From JBBRZF01 sp038236965 (GTDB lineage: Bacteria > Acidobacteriota > Terriglobia > Terriglobales > Acidobacteriaceae), in assembly GCA_038236965.1 (NCBI GenBank), contig JBBRZF010000064.1, positions 1-17,070 of the forward strand: 17,070 nt of DNA, given 5' to 3'. The position numbers were made by a program, and so were the translations under genes. Positions 6,831 through 12,611 of the stretch are shown here, piece after piece. Within the stretch, counting starts at the first letter, position 1; each line of letters begins with the position of its first letter. The notes under the pieces are model-generated. The model saw nothing but the letters and a program-made list of their open reading frames with translations, was not told the DNA's origin and did not search any database.

Positions 6831-6930
6831 GCCTTTGACTTCAATTACCAAATTACAAATTACCAAATTACAAATCCTCTCGGCCTTCACCTTTGACTTC
6901 AATCACCCGATTCGCATTTCGCAATGGTTT
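6831..6930. repeat. Word-repeat mosaic, copy A (overlaps the end of the next gene)
   Basis: On the plus strand this reads GCCTTTGAC, then AATTACCAAATTACAAAT twice (6843-6874), then a second CCTTTGACTTCAAT and CCCGATTCGCATTTCGCAAT. The same words recur at 7689-7795 and, inverted, at 16085-16190. The stop codon and roughly the last 17 codons of the gene ending at 6868 lie inside this mosaic. Confidence 0.7.
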
Positions 6931-7428
6931 CCCTTCGATTCTATCCCGTGCCTTGTCATCGAAGCCAAGCTTCCTTAGCACTGCCTTTAATGAATTCGGA
7001 CGCCCAGGATTTCCCGTCGCGATGCTTATCTTCTCTATCTCGGCAAAATCAAACAGAAACTTCGCTGTCAGGTAGCTCTCCGCCGACTTCTCGGCCAGCG
7101 ATTTCACGATGACCGGCAGTCTCTCCAGCACCGCCTCGCGCGCTTCCTTCAACTGCTGCTTCGCGAAGCAGGCCCGGCTATGACCTTTCTTCCGAACCAC
7201 CATCTCCCGCCCTTGATCCATTTCCTTCAACTCCTTCAGCAACACGCCCGGCGATGCTGCCCCGTTCAGCACCGCCAAGCGTGCTTTGCGCGCCGCAACT
7301 TTCGCGCCCTTCACCGTCCTCATCGTCTGCGCCTTCGCGACGGTTGCGGTAATCTTCTTCGACTTCACATCAGCTGCCCGTTCGCGGATGTCCGCGTCCC
7401 CTCCAACCCTCATCTCTCTTCTCACCAT
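6868..7428 (-). CDS. Basic helical protein of unknown function
   Basis: A 186-residue protein; ATG at 7428 with AGGGA 8 bases upstream. The N-terminal third is Lys/Arg/Ala-rich (DVKSKKITATVAKAQTMRTV, KGAKVAARKARLAVLNG). The middle (QQLKEAREAVLERLPVIVKS, AEKSAESYLTAKFLFDFAEI) looks like two or three amphipathic helices, resembling the helical tail found in some phage small terminase or DUF5681-type proteins. That resemblance is weak and I do not assign a function. The C-terminus (RNANRVIEVKGEGREDL) is encoded by repeat sequence that occurs elsewhere in this window, so the ancestral protein probably ended differently. A hairpin and a possible promoter lie just upstream. It is on the same strand as the phosphatase, 76 bases or fewer away. 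Confidence 0.6.
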   Translation of the reverse strand: MVRREMRVGGDADIRERAADVKSKKITATVAKAQTMRTVKGAKVAARKARLAVLNGAASPGVLLKELKEMDQGREMVVRKKGHSRACFAKQQLKEAREAVLERLPVIVKSLAEKSAESYLTAKFLFDFAEIEKISIATGNPGRPNSLKAVLRKLGFDDKARDRIEGKPLRNANRVIEVKGEGREDL

Positions 7429-7462
7429 TTCCCCGTTCCCTGCTCACTCCCAAAACACGAAT

Positions 7463-7492
7463 GGCGGACCACCAGTCCCACTGGCGTCCGCC
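7463..7492 (-). promoter_or_regulatory. Strong leader hairpin upstream of the 186-residue gene
   Basis: Outer arms GGCGGAC (7463-7469) and GTCCGCC (7486-7492) pair perfectly. After a small internal loop, CCAGT (7472-7476) pairs with ACTGG (7480-7484) around CCC. In the minus-strand transcript it lies 35 bases before the ATG, without a T tract, so it looks like a leader or processing structure rather than a terminator. Confidence 0.45.
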
Positions 7493-7509
7493 GCGTTCTC
7501 TACCCTATA

Positions 7510-7539
7510 AATCTAGAATACCAAATTGGAGTACCTCAA
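7510..7539 (-). promoter_or_regulatory. Possible sigma-70-type promoter for the 186-residue gene
   Basis: Minus strand TTGAGG (7539-7534), an 18-base spacer, and TAGATT (7515-7510). It would place the start of transcription just before the leader hairpin. The match is moderate and is not supported by anything else. Confidence 0.3.
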
Positions 7540-7796
7540 CTGGACATCCCAAGCGAATTTATATTTGCCATCCTGTCATCAACTTAACCAACTTCGATAC
7601 GATTTCACCCCTTGACAACTTTTTCCACAGCCCCTGCCACTGCACCTCTTATGGTGCAACTTCCCTACCTCGGCCTCTCCCTTCCTCCGCCTTTGACTCC
7701 AATTACCCACTAACCAATTACCAAATTACAAATTTCCCGATTCGAATTTCGCAATTCGCATTGGTTTCCCCGATTTCCCGATTCCCCTTTCGCCTA
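7540..7796. other. Non-coding stretch between the 186-residue gene leader and the next terminator
   Basis: Together with 7429-7539 this makes about 370 bases without a credible gene. The left part (7540-7688) is unremarkable apart from a pyrimidine-rich run. The right part (7689-7795) is copy B of the word-repeat mosaic listed separately. Short frames here have no ribosome binding site and are Pro/Ser/Thr-rich. Confidence 0.6.
7689..7795. repeat. Word-repeat mosaic, copy B
   Basis: Contains GCCTTTGAC (7689-7697), AATTACC words, ACCAATTACCAAATTACAAAT, CCCGATTCGAATTTCGCAAT (7737-7756) and further CGATTTCCCGATT words. It shares order and wording with copy A at 6831-6930, with changed unit counts, and abuts the terminator at 7797. 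Confidence 0.7.
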
Positions 7797-7829
7797 TAAA
7801 AAAACGGCGGCCCTTTTCAGGACCGCCGT
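7797..7829 (-). terminator. Intrinsic terminator of the leftward regulatory operon
   Basis: On the minus strand ACGGCGGTCC (7829-7820) pairs with GGGCCGCCGT (7813-7804), with one G-U pair and the loop TGAAAA. It is followed by seven T (7803-7797). It lies 15 bases after the stop of the sigma-like gene. Confidence 0.85.
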
Positions 7830-7843
7830 CTCTTCCCTTGCAT

Positions 7844-8470
7844 CTATGCCTGCGACCACCTCACATGACGCACCGTGTTTGATCGACGCTCCGTTCGCGC
7901 ACGCCTTTTCTTCGGCAACAAAGGCGCCTCCACCGTCGCTTCTCCAAACAGCCCGCCCGCATGTTCGTTCAACACCGATCGCACCGTCCGCCCGTTCTTC
8001 TTTTCGTCCAGCGTCATCAACAGGTCGCGTTCCAGCAATATCGTGCTCAGCCCGTCGATCGCTGCCGCATAACGCCGCCGGACCTGCTTCGACGACAATC
8101 CCAGCGTCTCCGCAACCTCATCCACCGTGTATTCCTGGAACACGAACCGCGCCACCAGCCAACGCGACCCAATGTCCAACTTCTCCATGCAACGGTCGAT
8201 GTCATGCACGAACACCACCACATCCTCGAACGTGTAACCGCGACGCGAGCTTACCTTCGCGCGGAAGAACTCTTTCATTCCAAGTACAGAAGGTATCTTT
8301 CCCAGGTCAATGGACATCTGGAAATACCTCCGCAGCACCGCAACCGTGTATTGCCGGTAGATCCCGACTTCGCTCCACAGCTCGTCGTTCTCGTAGGCCC
8401 GTTCTATCCTGTCCAGATCGATGACCTGTTTCGCTGATAACGAGCGGCAAGGAGATAGCAAGGTATTCAT
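7844..8470 (-). CDS. Sigma region-4-like helix-turn-helix protein, probable transcription regulator
   Basis: A 208-residue protein; ATG at 8470 with GGGAG 6 bases upstream. Its ATG overlaps the upstream gene's TGA (ATGA), so translation is coupled. Residues around 103-145 (SRWLVARFVFQEYTVDEVAE, TLGLSSKQVRRRYAAAIDGL) match a sigma-70 region 4 or related HTH: a helix, the EYTVDEVAETLGLS turn, then the recognition helix SSKQVRRRYAAAID. No region 2 is present, so it is not a complete sigma factor. The C-terminus is basic (LLPKKRRARTERRSN). Last gene of a three-gene unit ending in a strong terminator and beside an XRE regulator, it may control phage late or middle genes. That role is inferred. Confidence 0.65.
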   Translation of the reverse strand: MNTLLSPCRSLSAKQVIDLDRIERAYENDELWSEVGIYRQYTVAVLRRYFQMSIDLGKIPSVLGMKEFFRAKVSSRRGYTFEDVVVFVHDIDRCMEKLDIGSRWLVARFVFQEYTVDEVAETLGLSSKQVRRRYAAAIDGLSTILLERDLLMTLDEKKNGRTVRSVLNEHAGGLFGEATVEAPLLPKKRRARTERRSNTVRHVRWSQA

Positions 8471-8730
8471 GCCCGTCTCCCATCCGCCGCTGGTACGGCC
8501 GCTCCATTCACACCGACTGCCGATCCAAAGGCCAATACCGCCCCCGGCACGGAATCACTGCCTACACCGTTCCGCATGGCTCGCGCCTGCTTCATCGGCA
8601 TCAACGTTTCAGCTTGCTCACAAGGATCGCAAAAAGTCGATCCACTCATTGCGTGACGCAGCCACAAACCGCCGCACCGCTCGCAATATTTCAGCTCCAC
8701 CCGAATTTTCAATTGCTCAAAGTGTTCCAT
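8467..8730 (-). CDS. Small zinc-ribbon protein
   Basis: Read from MEHFEQLKIRVELKYCERCG it has 87 residues. The pair CERCGGLWLR and FCDPC, 18 residues apart, is a four-cysteine zinc-ribbon or rubredoxin-like knuckle. The second half is Ala/Gly/Val-rich. The start is uncertain: the ATG at 8730 has AGGTG about 9 bases upstream, while an ATG at 8775 (GGGAG 11 bases upstream) and a TTG at 8835 extend the frame. It overlaps the sigma-like gene by four bases. It likely works with that gene, either as a DNA-binding or protein-binding partner, but this is only context. Confidence 0.6.
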   Translation of the reverse strand: MEHFEQLKIRVELKYCERCGGLWLRHAMSGSTFCDPCEQAETLMPMKQARAMRNGVGSDSVPGAVLAFGSAVGVNGAAVPAADGRRA

Positions 8731-9032
8731 GGACTCCACACCTGCAGGTTCTTCCAACGCCAACGAGCCCCACATCAAGTCTCGGACTCCCACCTTTGGG
8801 GAATTCCAGGATTCGCTCGCGGATATCACAATCAATACTCCGCTCGGATCCCGTGGCGACCCTGGATAGGTCGCCTCCGGTTCAGGATGCAGGGCTCGTT
8901 TCAGTTACGATGACCTGCTCTTCTATTTAGTTAGGTAAGAATTACTGCTGCTGCTTCCATCCGACTGCGGAGTCGCTACCCTGGAAAGAGCGGTCTCGTT
9001 CCCCTGCAATTCAGATAAAACTTAAGTTACTT
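8731..9032. other. Gap of about 300 bases inside the leftward unit, with one hairpin
   Basis: If the zinc-ribbon gene starts at 8730 this stretch is without a gene; a longer start would shorten it. It holds a perfect inverted repeat, GGCGACC (8855-8861) and GGTCGCC (8869-8875), around a 7-base loop and with no T tract. AT-rich sequence near 9005-9035 follows the stop of the 71-residue gene. I see no further gene. Confidence 0.5.
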
Positions 9033-9248
9033 TTAAATCTGCCGATCTTCTAATCGACGAGTGAAGTAGCCCTCTTCATACCCGGACTTCAGCACCCGCC
9101 CGTTTTGCACTACGACGCTGATGCGTCCCGTGAACTTAATTGCCTTAAGGAGTCGCTCGATGGATGCCGACAGAATACCCCCCTCTTGCACCTTCTTGCG
9201 AAACTCCAGAAAGAGCTCTGCCCCCTCTACCGCTTCATCCTTGTCCAT
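9033..9248 (-). CDS. 71-residue protein of unknown function, divergent from the repressor-like gene
   Basis: Starts MDKDEAVEGAELFLEFRKKV at 9248 with AAGGTGA 6 bases upstream. One helix-rich N-terminal half (GAELFLEFRKKVQEGG, SIERLLKAIKF) is followed by a strand-turn motif TGRISVVVQNGRVLKSGYEE. I do not recognise the family. It is the first gene leftward from the divergent control region and may be the first product of the opposing transcription unit, in the place where Cro-like or other early proteins are often encoded. It has no obvious helix-turn-helix. Confidence 0.55.
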   Translation of the reverse strand: MDKDEAVEGAELFLEFRKKVQEGGILSASIERLLKAIKFTGRISVVVQNGRVLKSGYEEGYFTRRLEDRQI

Positions 9249-9289
9249 TCATTTCACCTTGGCGTATCTCCCTCGCCTTTGGAAACGAA

Positions 9290-9319
9290 ACAGTAGCCTC
9301 CTCGCCCAAGAGCGGTCAA
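9290..9319 (-). promoter_or_regulatory. Possible leftward promoter for the 71-residue gene
   Basis: Minus strand TTGACC (9319-9314), an 18-base spacer, and TACTGT (9295-9290), 41 bases before the ATG. The -35 is good and the -10 is poor. Confidence 0.3.
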
Positions 9320-9332
9320 GAACTAAAATCAC

Positions 9333-9362
9333 TTACAGACATTCTGATTGCATAACTATAGC
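9333..9362 (+). promoter_or_regulatory. Probable promoter of the XRE/S24-like regulator
   Basis: TTACAG (9333-9338), an 18-base spacer and TATAGC (9357-9362). Transcription would begin about 9368-9370, within about 10 bases of the ATG at 9378, giving a leaderless or nearly leaderless message. This agrees with the lack of a ribosome binding site there. Confidence 0.4.
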
Positions 9363-9373
9363 TTTCAGCTATA
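9357..9373. promoter_or_regulatory. Perfect inverted repeat, candidate operator
   Basis: TATAGCTTTCAGCTATA: 7-base arms around TTC, ending 4 bases before the regulator's ATG and covering the predicted -10 box. The size fits a dimeric helix-turn-helix repressor; autoregulation by the adjacent protein is the simplest reading. Confidence 0.55.
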
Positions 9374-9377
9374 CACC

Positions 9378-10091
9378 ATGAACATGACAAGACTTCAGGA
9401 AAACCTGCGACGACACGTGCTCGCAAAGATCGAACGCGGAGAACTTACCGGACTCGCGCTCGCCGATAGTGCCGGATTTCGACAGGCACATATCTCCAAC
9501 TTCCTCAATCAAAAAAGGGGACTCTCGCTGGAAGGAATGGATCGCGTACTCAGCGTACTCAAACTCAGCGTCATCGATCTCATCCCCGCCACTGAACTCG
9601 CAAGCCAATCTGTCAGCCCGTCCGAACTCGAATACGAAGGCGTCCCGCTGGTCAGCCTCGACCTCGCCGACCGCGCAATCTTTTCCAACGACGCCGTTAC
9701 CGAGGTGCTTAAATTCAAACGATCGTTCCTCAAGCGGCTCCGCCCTGACCTCGCAAACGACCGCCAACACTGGGAGCGTTTCGTGCTCGTCAAAGCGACC
9801 AACGACGACGGCGTCGCCATGTATCCACGCCTGCAGTCGCACGCAACCCTGCTCGTCGACCGCCATTACAATTCTCTCGTGCCCTATCGAAAAAACGATC
9901 GCACCATGTATGTCGTGCGCCGCGAAAACAAAATGGGTGCCCTCATCCGCTACGTCGAACTTCACGGACGACAGCTCACCCTAAGACCTCAGAACGACGC
10001 CTGCTCCCTGGAGTTCGTCTCCATCAACTCCGGACGCACCTCTGCCGACTACATCATCGGTCGCATCGCCCACATCTCCATCGAAACCTAG
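9378..10091 (+). CDS. XRE-type HTH regulator with a catalytically degenerate S24 (LexA/CI-like) domain
   Basis: A 237-residue protein from MNMTRLQENLRRHVL; a TTG at 9348 would add 10 residues across the operator and is unlikely. Residues 22-50 (LTGLALADSAGFRQAHISNF) form the XRE helix-turn-helix. Residues 134-235 follow the S24 peptidase fold: DDGVAMYPRL, TLLVDRHYNSLVPY, TMYVVRRE, ALIRYVELHGRQLTLRPQND and YIIGRIAHI. In LexA/CI proteins the GxSM motif holds the nucleophile; here it is GVAM (Ala147). The catalytic Lys in VKRL is IRYV (Arg191). The linker has EGVP where an Ala-Gly or Cys-Gly cleavage pair would be expected. The fold is thus probably kept for dimerisation without self-cleavage. 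It faces the leftward operon, as phage repressors do. How it is inactivated is unknown. Confidence 0.75.
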   Translation: MNMTRLQENLRRHVLAKIERGELTGLALADSAGFRQAHISNFLNQKRGLSLEGMDRVLSVLKLSVIDLIPATELASQSVSPSELEYEGVPLVSLDLADRAIFSNDAVTEVLKFKRSFLKRLRPDLANDRQHWERFVLVKATNDDGVAMYPRLQSHATLLVDRHYNSLVPYRKNDRTMYVVRRENKMGALIRYVELHGRQLTLRPQNDACSLEFVSINSGRTSADYIIGRIAHISIET

Positions 10092-10120
10092 AAAGGATTT
10101 TTCAACCCGGGACGCCCCCT

Positions 10121-10287
10121 CCCGTCATCTCAGCCGAACGCCACCACCCTCCCGTCATCTCAACCGAACGCCACCACCCTCCCGTCATCTCAACCGAACG
10201 CCACCACCCTCCCGTCATCTCGACCGAACGCCACCACCCTCCCGTCATCTCAACCGAACGCCACCACCCTCCCGTCATCTCGACCGG
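10121..10287. repeat. 30-bp tandem array, five units plus a partial sixth
   Basis: Units at 10121, 10151, 10181, 10211 and 10241 each begin CCCGTCATCTC and end CCACCACCCT; a sixth begins at 10271 and passes into a dispersed element. The only differences are CAGCC, CAACC or CGACC after CATCT. There are no spacers between units. It starts 29 bases after the regulator's stop. Confidence 0.95.
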
Positions 10288-10312
10288 AGCGCAGCGTAGC
10301 GGAGAGACCTTT
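10271..10312 (-). repeat. Dispersed element, copy 3 (inverted)
   Basis: Read on the minus strand it runs AAAGGTCTCTCC, GCTACGCTGCGCT, CGGTCGAGATGAC. It matches 34 of 39 positions with the plus-strand sequence at 16957-16995. Its outer end is the start of the 30-bp unit of the neighbouring array. Confidence 0.8.
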
Positions 10313-10313
10313 T

Positions 10314-10450
10314 GTCTTGCTCTTGCTCTTGCCCTTGCCCTTGCTCTTGCTCTTGCTCTTTCTCTTTCTCTTTCTCTTTCTCTTGCTCTTGCTCTTGTTC
10401 TTGTTCTTGTTCTTGCCCTTGCCCTTGCTCTTGCTCTTGCTCTTGCCTTT
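10314..10450. repeat. Hexanucleotide satellite (CTCTTG-type)
   Basis: About 22 hexamers of CTCTTG with variants CCCTTG, CTCTTT and GTTCTT, grouped in runs of two to four like units. The minus strand is open as a Lys-x repeat (KSKSKGKGKNKN and so on) but has no ribosome binding site, so it is taken as non-coding. Confidence 0.9.
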
Positions 10451-10604
10451 GACCTTCAATGACTCAACGACTCAATGACCCAATGACTCAATATCAATGA
10501 CTTTAGGTCATGTCCTTCTGGCCCCCACACTAAGGGCACCAGCAACATCTCCCCATCTGCGCTAGCCTCAATAGGTCGAATCGATCCGGCGGATCGGGGT
10601 TTAC
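10446..10604. other. Low-complexity words and leader before the pseudo-receiver gene
   Basis: GCCTTTGACC (10445-10454) is followed by repeated AATGACTCAACGACTCAATG words to about 10505, then about 100 bases of ordinary sequence up to the next start. With 10092-10445 this makes a 513-base non-coding stretch dominated by repeats. No clear promoter was seen. Confidence 0.6.
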
Positions 10605-11360
10605 GTGACTACCAAAAATTTCGAGGCATTGATCTGTACGCCTAGCCGCACCGTCGCCGCCTTGTGTGCAGTCGCGCTCGCCGATCTTCCCATCGACTGG
10701 ATCATGGCCGACAGCTCGCAACAGGCAAAGCGCTATCTCGCCCGCGATGAGTTTGATTTCGTCTTGATTGATTTCGAATCCGAAGATGCGGAAGATCTGC
10801 TGCTCTCCTCTGCCGCCGCGAACAGCCTGGTTCTCGTCATGACCTCTCGTCCGGTGGATGCGCGCATTCTCTGCCTGTCGCACGAATACCGTTTTTACTA
10901 CCCGGTGCGTCCCGCCGAAGTTCCCGCTCTCATGCAAAGCCTGGCCACGCTGGCCGACAACCTCGCCAGCAAAGTGCCCGTACAAACCATTCTGCCCTCC
11001 CCCGCACGAACCGCCGGACGCGACTTGCCATCGCGTTCCGGCGTGCAGCACGCAGCTTCCAAAAGAGAATGGATTGCATCCCTCGAAGGCGAAACGGTGC
11101 AGGATTCGTCCAAGCAGAAGTTTATGCAGCACTCGCTTTCCATCACGACTCAGGAACGCGTCGCCTCCATAATCGCCGCCATCGGCTCCATCTGGTACGT
11201 TCAACAGATCACCGGAGACTTTCGCGGACTGCAAGTCCTCGGCCCGCCCGCGCCCGGCCCCATTGAACTCATCGTCGTCGCGCTTCTCCTCTGGATATGC
11301 GCCAAGCATCGACGCGTCCTCCGCCAACAGCAACCCGCCACCCCCTCCGCCGTAGCCTAG
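10605..11360 (+). CDS. Membrane-anchored pseudo-receiver domain protein
   Basis: A 251-residue protein starting at a GTG (10605) with GATCGGGG just upstream. Residues 5-120 have the receiver rhythm: a first strand FEALICTPS, a helix, WIMADSSQQAKRYLARDEFD, FVLIDFESEDAEDLLL, a fourth strand LVLVMTSRP, and FYYPVRPAEVPALMQSLATL. The phospho-acceptor Asp may be the one in LIDFE. The acidic pair after strand 1 is replaced by CTPS, and the conserved Lys before Pro is Arg or Val. It is therefore probably not a normal phosphorelay receiver. After a polar linker, a hydrophobic segment near residues 221-236 (IELIVVALLLWICAKH) ends in a basic tail, suggesting a C-terminal anchor. The partner is unknown. 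Confidence 0.6.
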   Translation: MTTKNFEALICTPSRTVAALCAVALADLPIDWIMADSSQQAKRYLARDEFDFVLIDFESEDAEDLLLSSAAANSLVLVMTSRPVDARILCLSHEYRFYYPVRPAEVPALMQSLATLADNLASKVPVQTILPSPARTAGRDLPSRSGVQHAASKREWIASLEGETVQDSSKQKFMQHSLSITTQERVASIIAAIGSIWYVQQITGDFRGLQVLGPPAPGPIELIVVALLLWICAKHRRVLRQQQPATPSAVA

Positions 11361-11521
11361 GACCTCAGCGGGATCACTGGCATATCGATCAGCGTCAGTT
11401 CCAGGTTTTAGGTTTTCTTCGTGTCTTCGCGGTGAAAGAAACTCCTCACCCAGGAAAGCCCCTCCCACAACGAGCTCTTACTTCCCAACTGATTTACAAT
11501 CTCCTTCGGAGGCAAGCACTC

Positions 11522-11740
11522 ATGGACCAGGTTCCCTCGATGCCCATCCCTGCCCGCCGCGACGAAGACATCGCGCTCGACATGATGAAATTCATCGCCA
11601 CCACCACCGGATACGGTCGTACGGGCGCAACCAGCAGCGCAGGATTTCAGGGAACCAATCCCTCGAAGCCCGAAGATTACGCGACCCAGCTCCTCGAACT
11701 TTATGGACGCTGCCTCACCGCCGTCCAAGCCAAAAAATAG
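11522..11740 (+). CDS. 72-residue conserved-looking protein of unknown function
   Basis: Starts MDQVPSMPIPARRDEDIALD with GGAGG 9 bases upstream; the frame runs further upstream without a credible start. It has a helix (DEDIALDMMKFIATTT), a Gly/Ser segment (GYGRTGATSSAGFQG) and a C-terminal helix (YATQLLELYGRCLTAVQ). A possible -10 box TACAAT lies at 11495-11500, and an intrinsic terminator follows 25 bases after the stop, so it is probably a single-gene unit. I do not recognise a family with a known role. Confidence 0.65.
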   Translation: MDQVPSMPIPARRDEDIALDMMKFIATTTGYGRTGATSSAGFQGTNPSKPEDYATQLLELYGRCLTAVQAKK

Positions 11741-11760
11741 CGGTCAACGCACCAGCAAAA

Positions 11761-11792
11761 AAAACTCCAACGCTTTCGCGCTGGAGCTTTTT
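11761..11792. terminator. Bidirectional intrinsic terminator
   Basis: CTCCAACGC (11765-11773) and GCGCTGGAG (11778-11786) form a 9-bp stem with one A-C mismatch and a TTTC loop. T runs follow on the plus strand (11788-11792) and, as A runs before the stem, on the minus strand. It separates the convergent 72-residue gene and the H1-like gene. Confidence 0.8.
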
Positions 11793-11851
11793 CATTTCAT
11801 CGATGCTCTTCGATTACGAAGGTGTATCAATGGTCTTCGATTTACAAATGT

Positions 11852-12475
11852 CTATCTACGCTTTTTGCCCTTTGCGGCTTTCTTCGCTCCACCTTTTTTC
11901 GGGGAAGCTTTTTTCGCGGCCGAACCGCTTCCAGACTTCTTGGCTGCCTTCTTGGCCGGCTTCGCTGCCTTCTTGGCCGGCTTGGCTGCCTTCTTGGCCG
12001 GCTTCGCGGCTTTCTTGGCAGCTTTCTTCGCCGGTTTGACAGCTTTCTTCGCTGATTTCGCTACCTTTTTGGCAGCTTTCTTCACCGCTTTTACTGCCTT
12101 CTTCGCTGCTGTTTTCGCAGGCTTGGCCGCTTTTTTCGCGGCCTTCTTTGCGGGCTTCGCAGCTTTCTTGGCGGCCTTCGTCGCGCCGCCTGTCGAAGCC
12201 GCCTTCACGGCCTTCTTCGCGGGCTTGCGCGGACTCGGCGCCGGTTTTGCAGACGGCACTTCCGCGATCATTTCATCATCACCAACCGCCCCCATGTCGC
12301 CTGCTTCGTTCGCGGCATTGCGCGTCGCAGCAACCGGCTCCATCTCAGCAGCTTCTTCTTCCTCTTCTTCTTCCTCTTCGTACTCGTCGTCCGGGTTAGC
12401 GTCGTAGGCACTACCGCTATCTTCGTATTCATCCGTATCGTCGTCACGTCCCCAAAGCTTTTCGTAACCTCTCAT
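11852..12475 (-). CDS. Histone H1-like Lys/Ala-rich protein with acidic N-terminus
   Basis: A 207-residue protein; ATG at 12475 with AGGAGG 5 bases upstream. Residues 1-70 are strongly acidic, including nine Glu in a row near 33-41 and DDDTDEYEDS. From about residue 75 the protein is a run of PAKKAAKKA-type repeats with a basic end (KKGGAKKAAKGKKRR), as in eukaryotic H1 tails and bacterial H1-like proteins. It should bind DNA without sequence specificity and compact the nucleoid; the acidic head may limit or tune this binding. It lies in the cytoplasm, with no signal or membrane segment. It is a single gene, with a palindrome in its leader. Repeat number in such genes often varies between strains. 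Confidence 0.8.
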   Translation of the reverse strand: MRGYEKLWGRDDDTDEYEDSGSAYDANPDDEYEEEEEEEEEAAEMEPVAATRNAANEAGDMGAVGDDEMIAEVPSAKPAPSPRKPAKKAVKAASTGGATKAAKKAAKPAKKAAKKAAKPAKTAAKKAVKAVKKAAKKVAKSAKKAVKPAKKAAKKAAKPAKKAAKPAKKAAKPAKKAAKKSGSGSAAKKASPKKGGAKKAAKGKKRR

Positions 12476-12499
12476 GTTTCCTCCTGATCTTGTGCTTCG

Positions 12500-12515
12500 T
12501 TCCGCGTTCGCGGAA
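12500..12515. promoter_or_regulatory. Palindrome in the leader of the H1-like gene
   Basis: TTCCGCG and CGCGGAA around TT, 25 bases upstream of the ATG. It may be an operator or a leader hairpin. No regulator can be assigned. Confidence 0.4.
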
Positions 12516-12611
12516 AACTATTGCGCTAATTACAGCAGGACCGCATGAAGCTCGTGCCACCAATAAATCCGAGATAACAGCACGCGCTACAACATACTCT
12601 CGCCTTCTCTC

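Noticed and set aside
7613..7630. TTGACA and a DnaA-box-like TTTTTCCACA
   Set aside because: The -35-like hexamer has no -10 at 16-18 bases, and the DnaA-like word is a single imperfect copy without others nearby.
8855..8875. Intrinsic terminator inside the leftward unit
   Set aside because: The 7-bp stem is perfect but has no T tract on either strand.
9369..9965. 198-residue frame opposite the regulator gene
   Set aside because: Shadow of the HTH/S24-like protein, no ribosome binding site.
10121..10287. Possible CRISPR array
   Set aside because: Units are directly adjacent with no variable spacers, and no cas genes are nearby; it is a plain tandem repeat.
10250..10459. Lys-x dipeptide repeat protein on the minus strand
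   Set aside because: It is the translation of a hexanucleotide satellite, has no ribosome binding site, and ends in the tandem array.
10530..11468. 312-residue frame on the minus strand
   Set aside because: Antisense to the pseudo-receiver gene; Gly/Arg/His/Asp-rich with no recognisable fold, while the plus strand shows receiver strands and a membrane segment with a ribosome binding site.
11703..12407. Phe/Ala-rich 234-residue frame on the plus strand
   Set aside because: Mirror of the Lys/Ala repeats of the H1-like gene; it would cross the terminator at 11761-11792.
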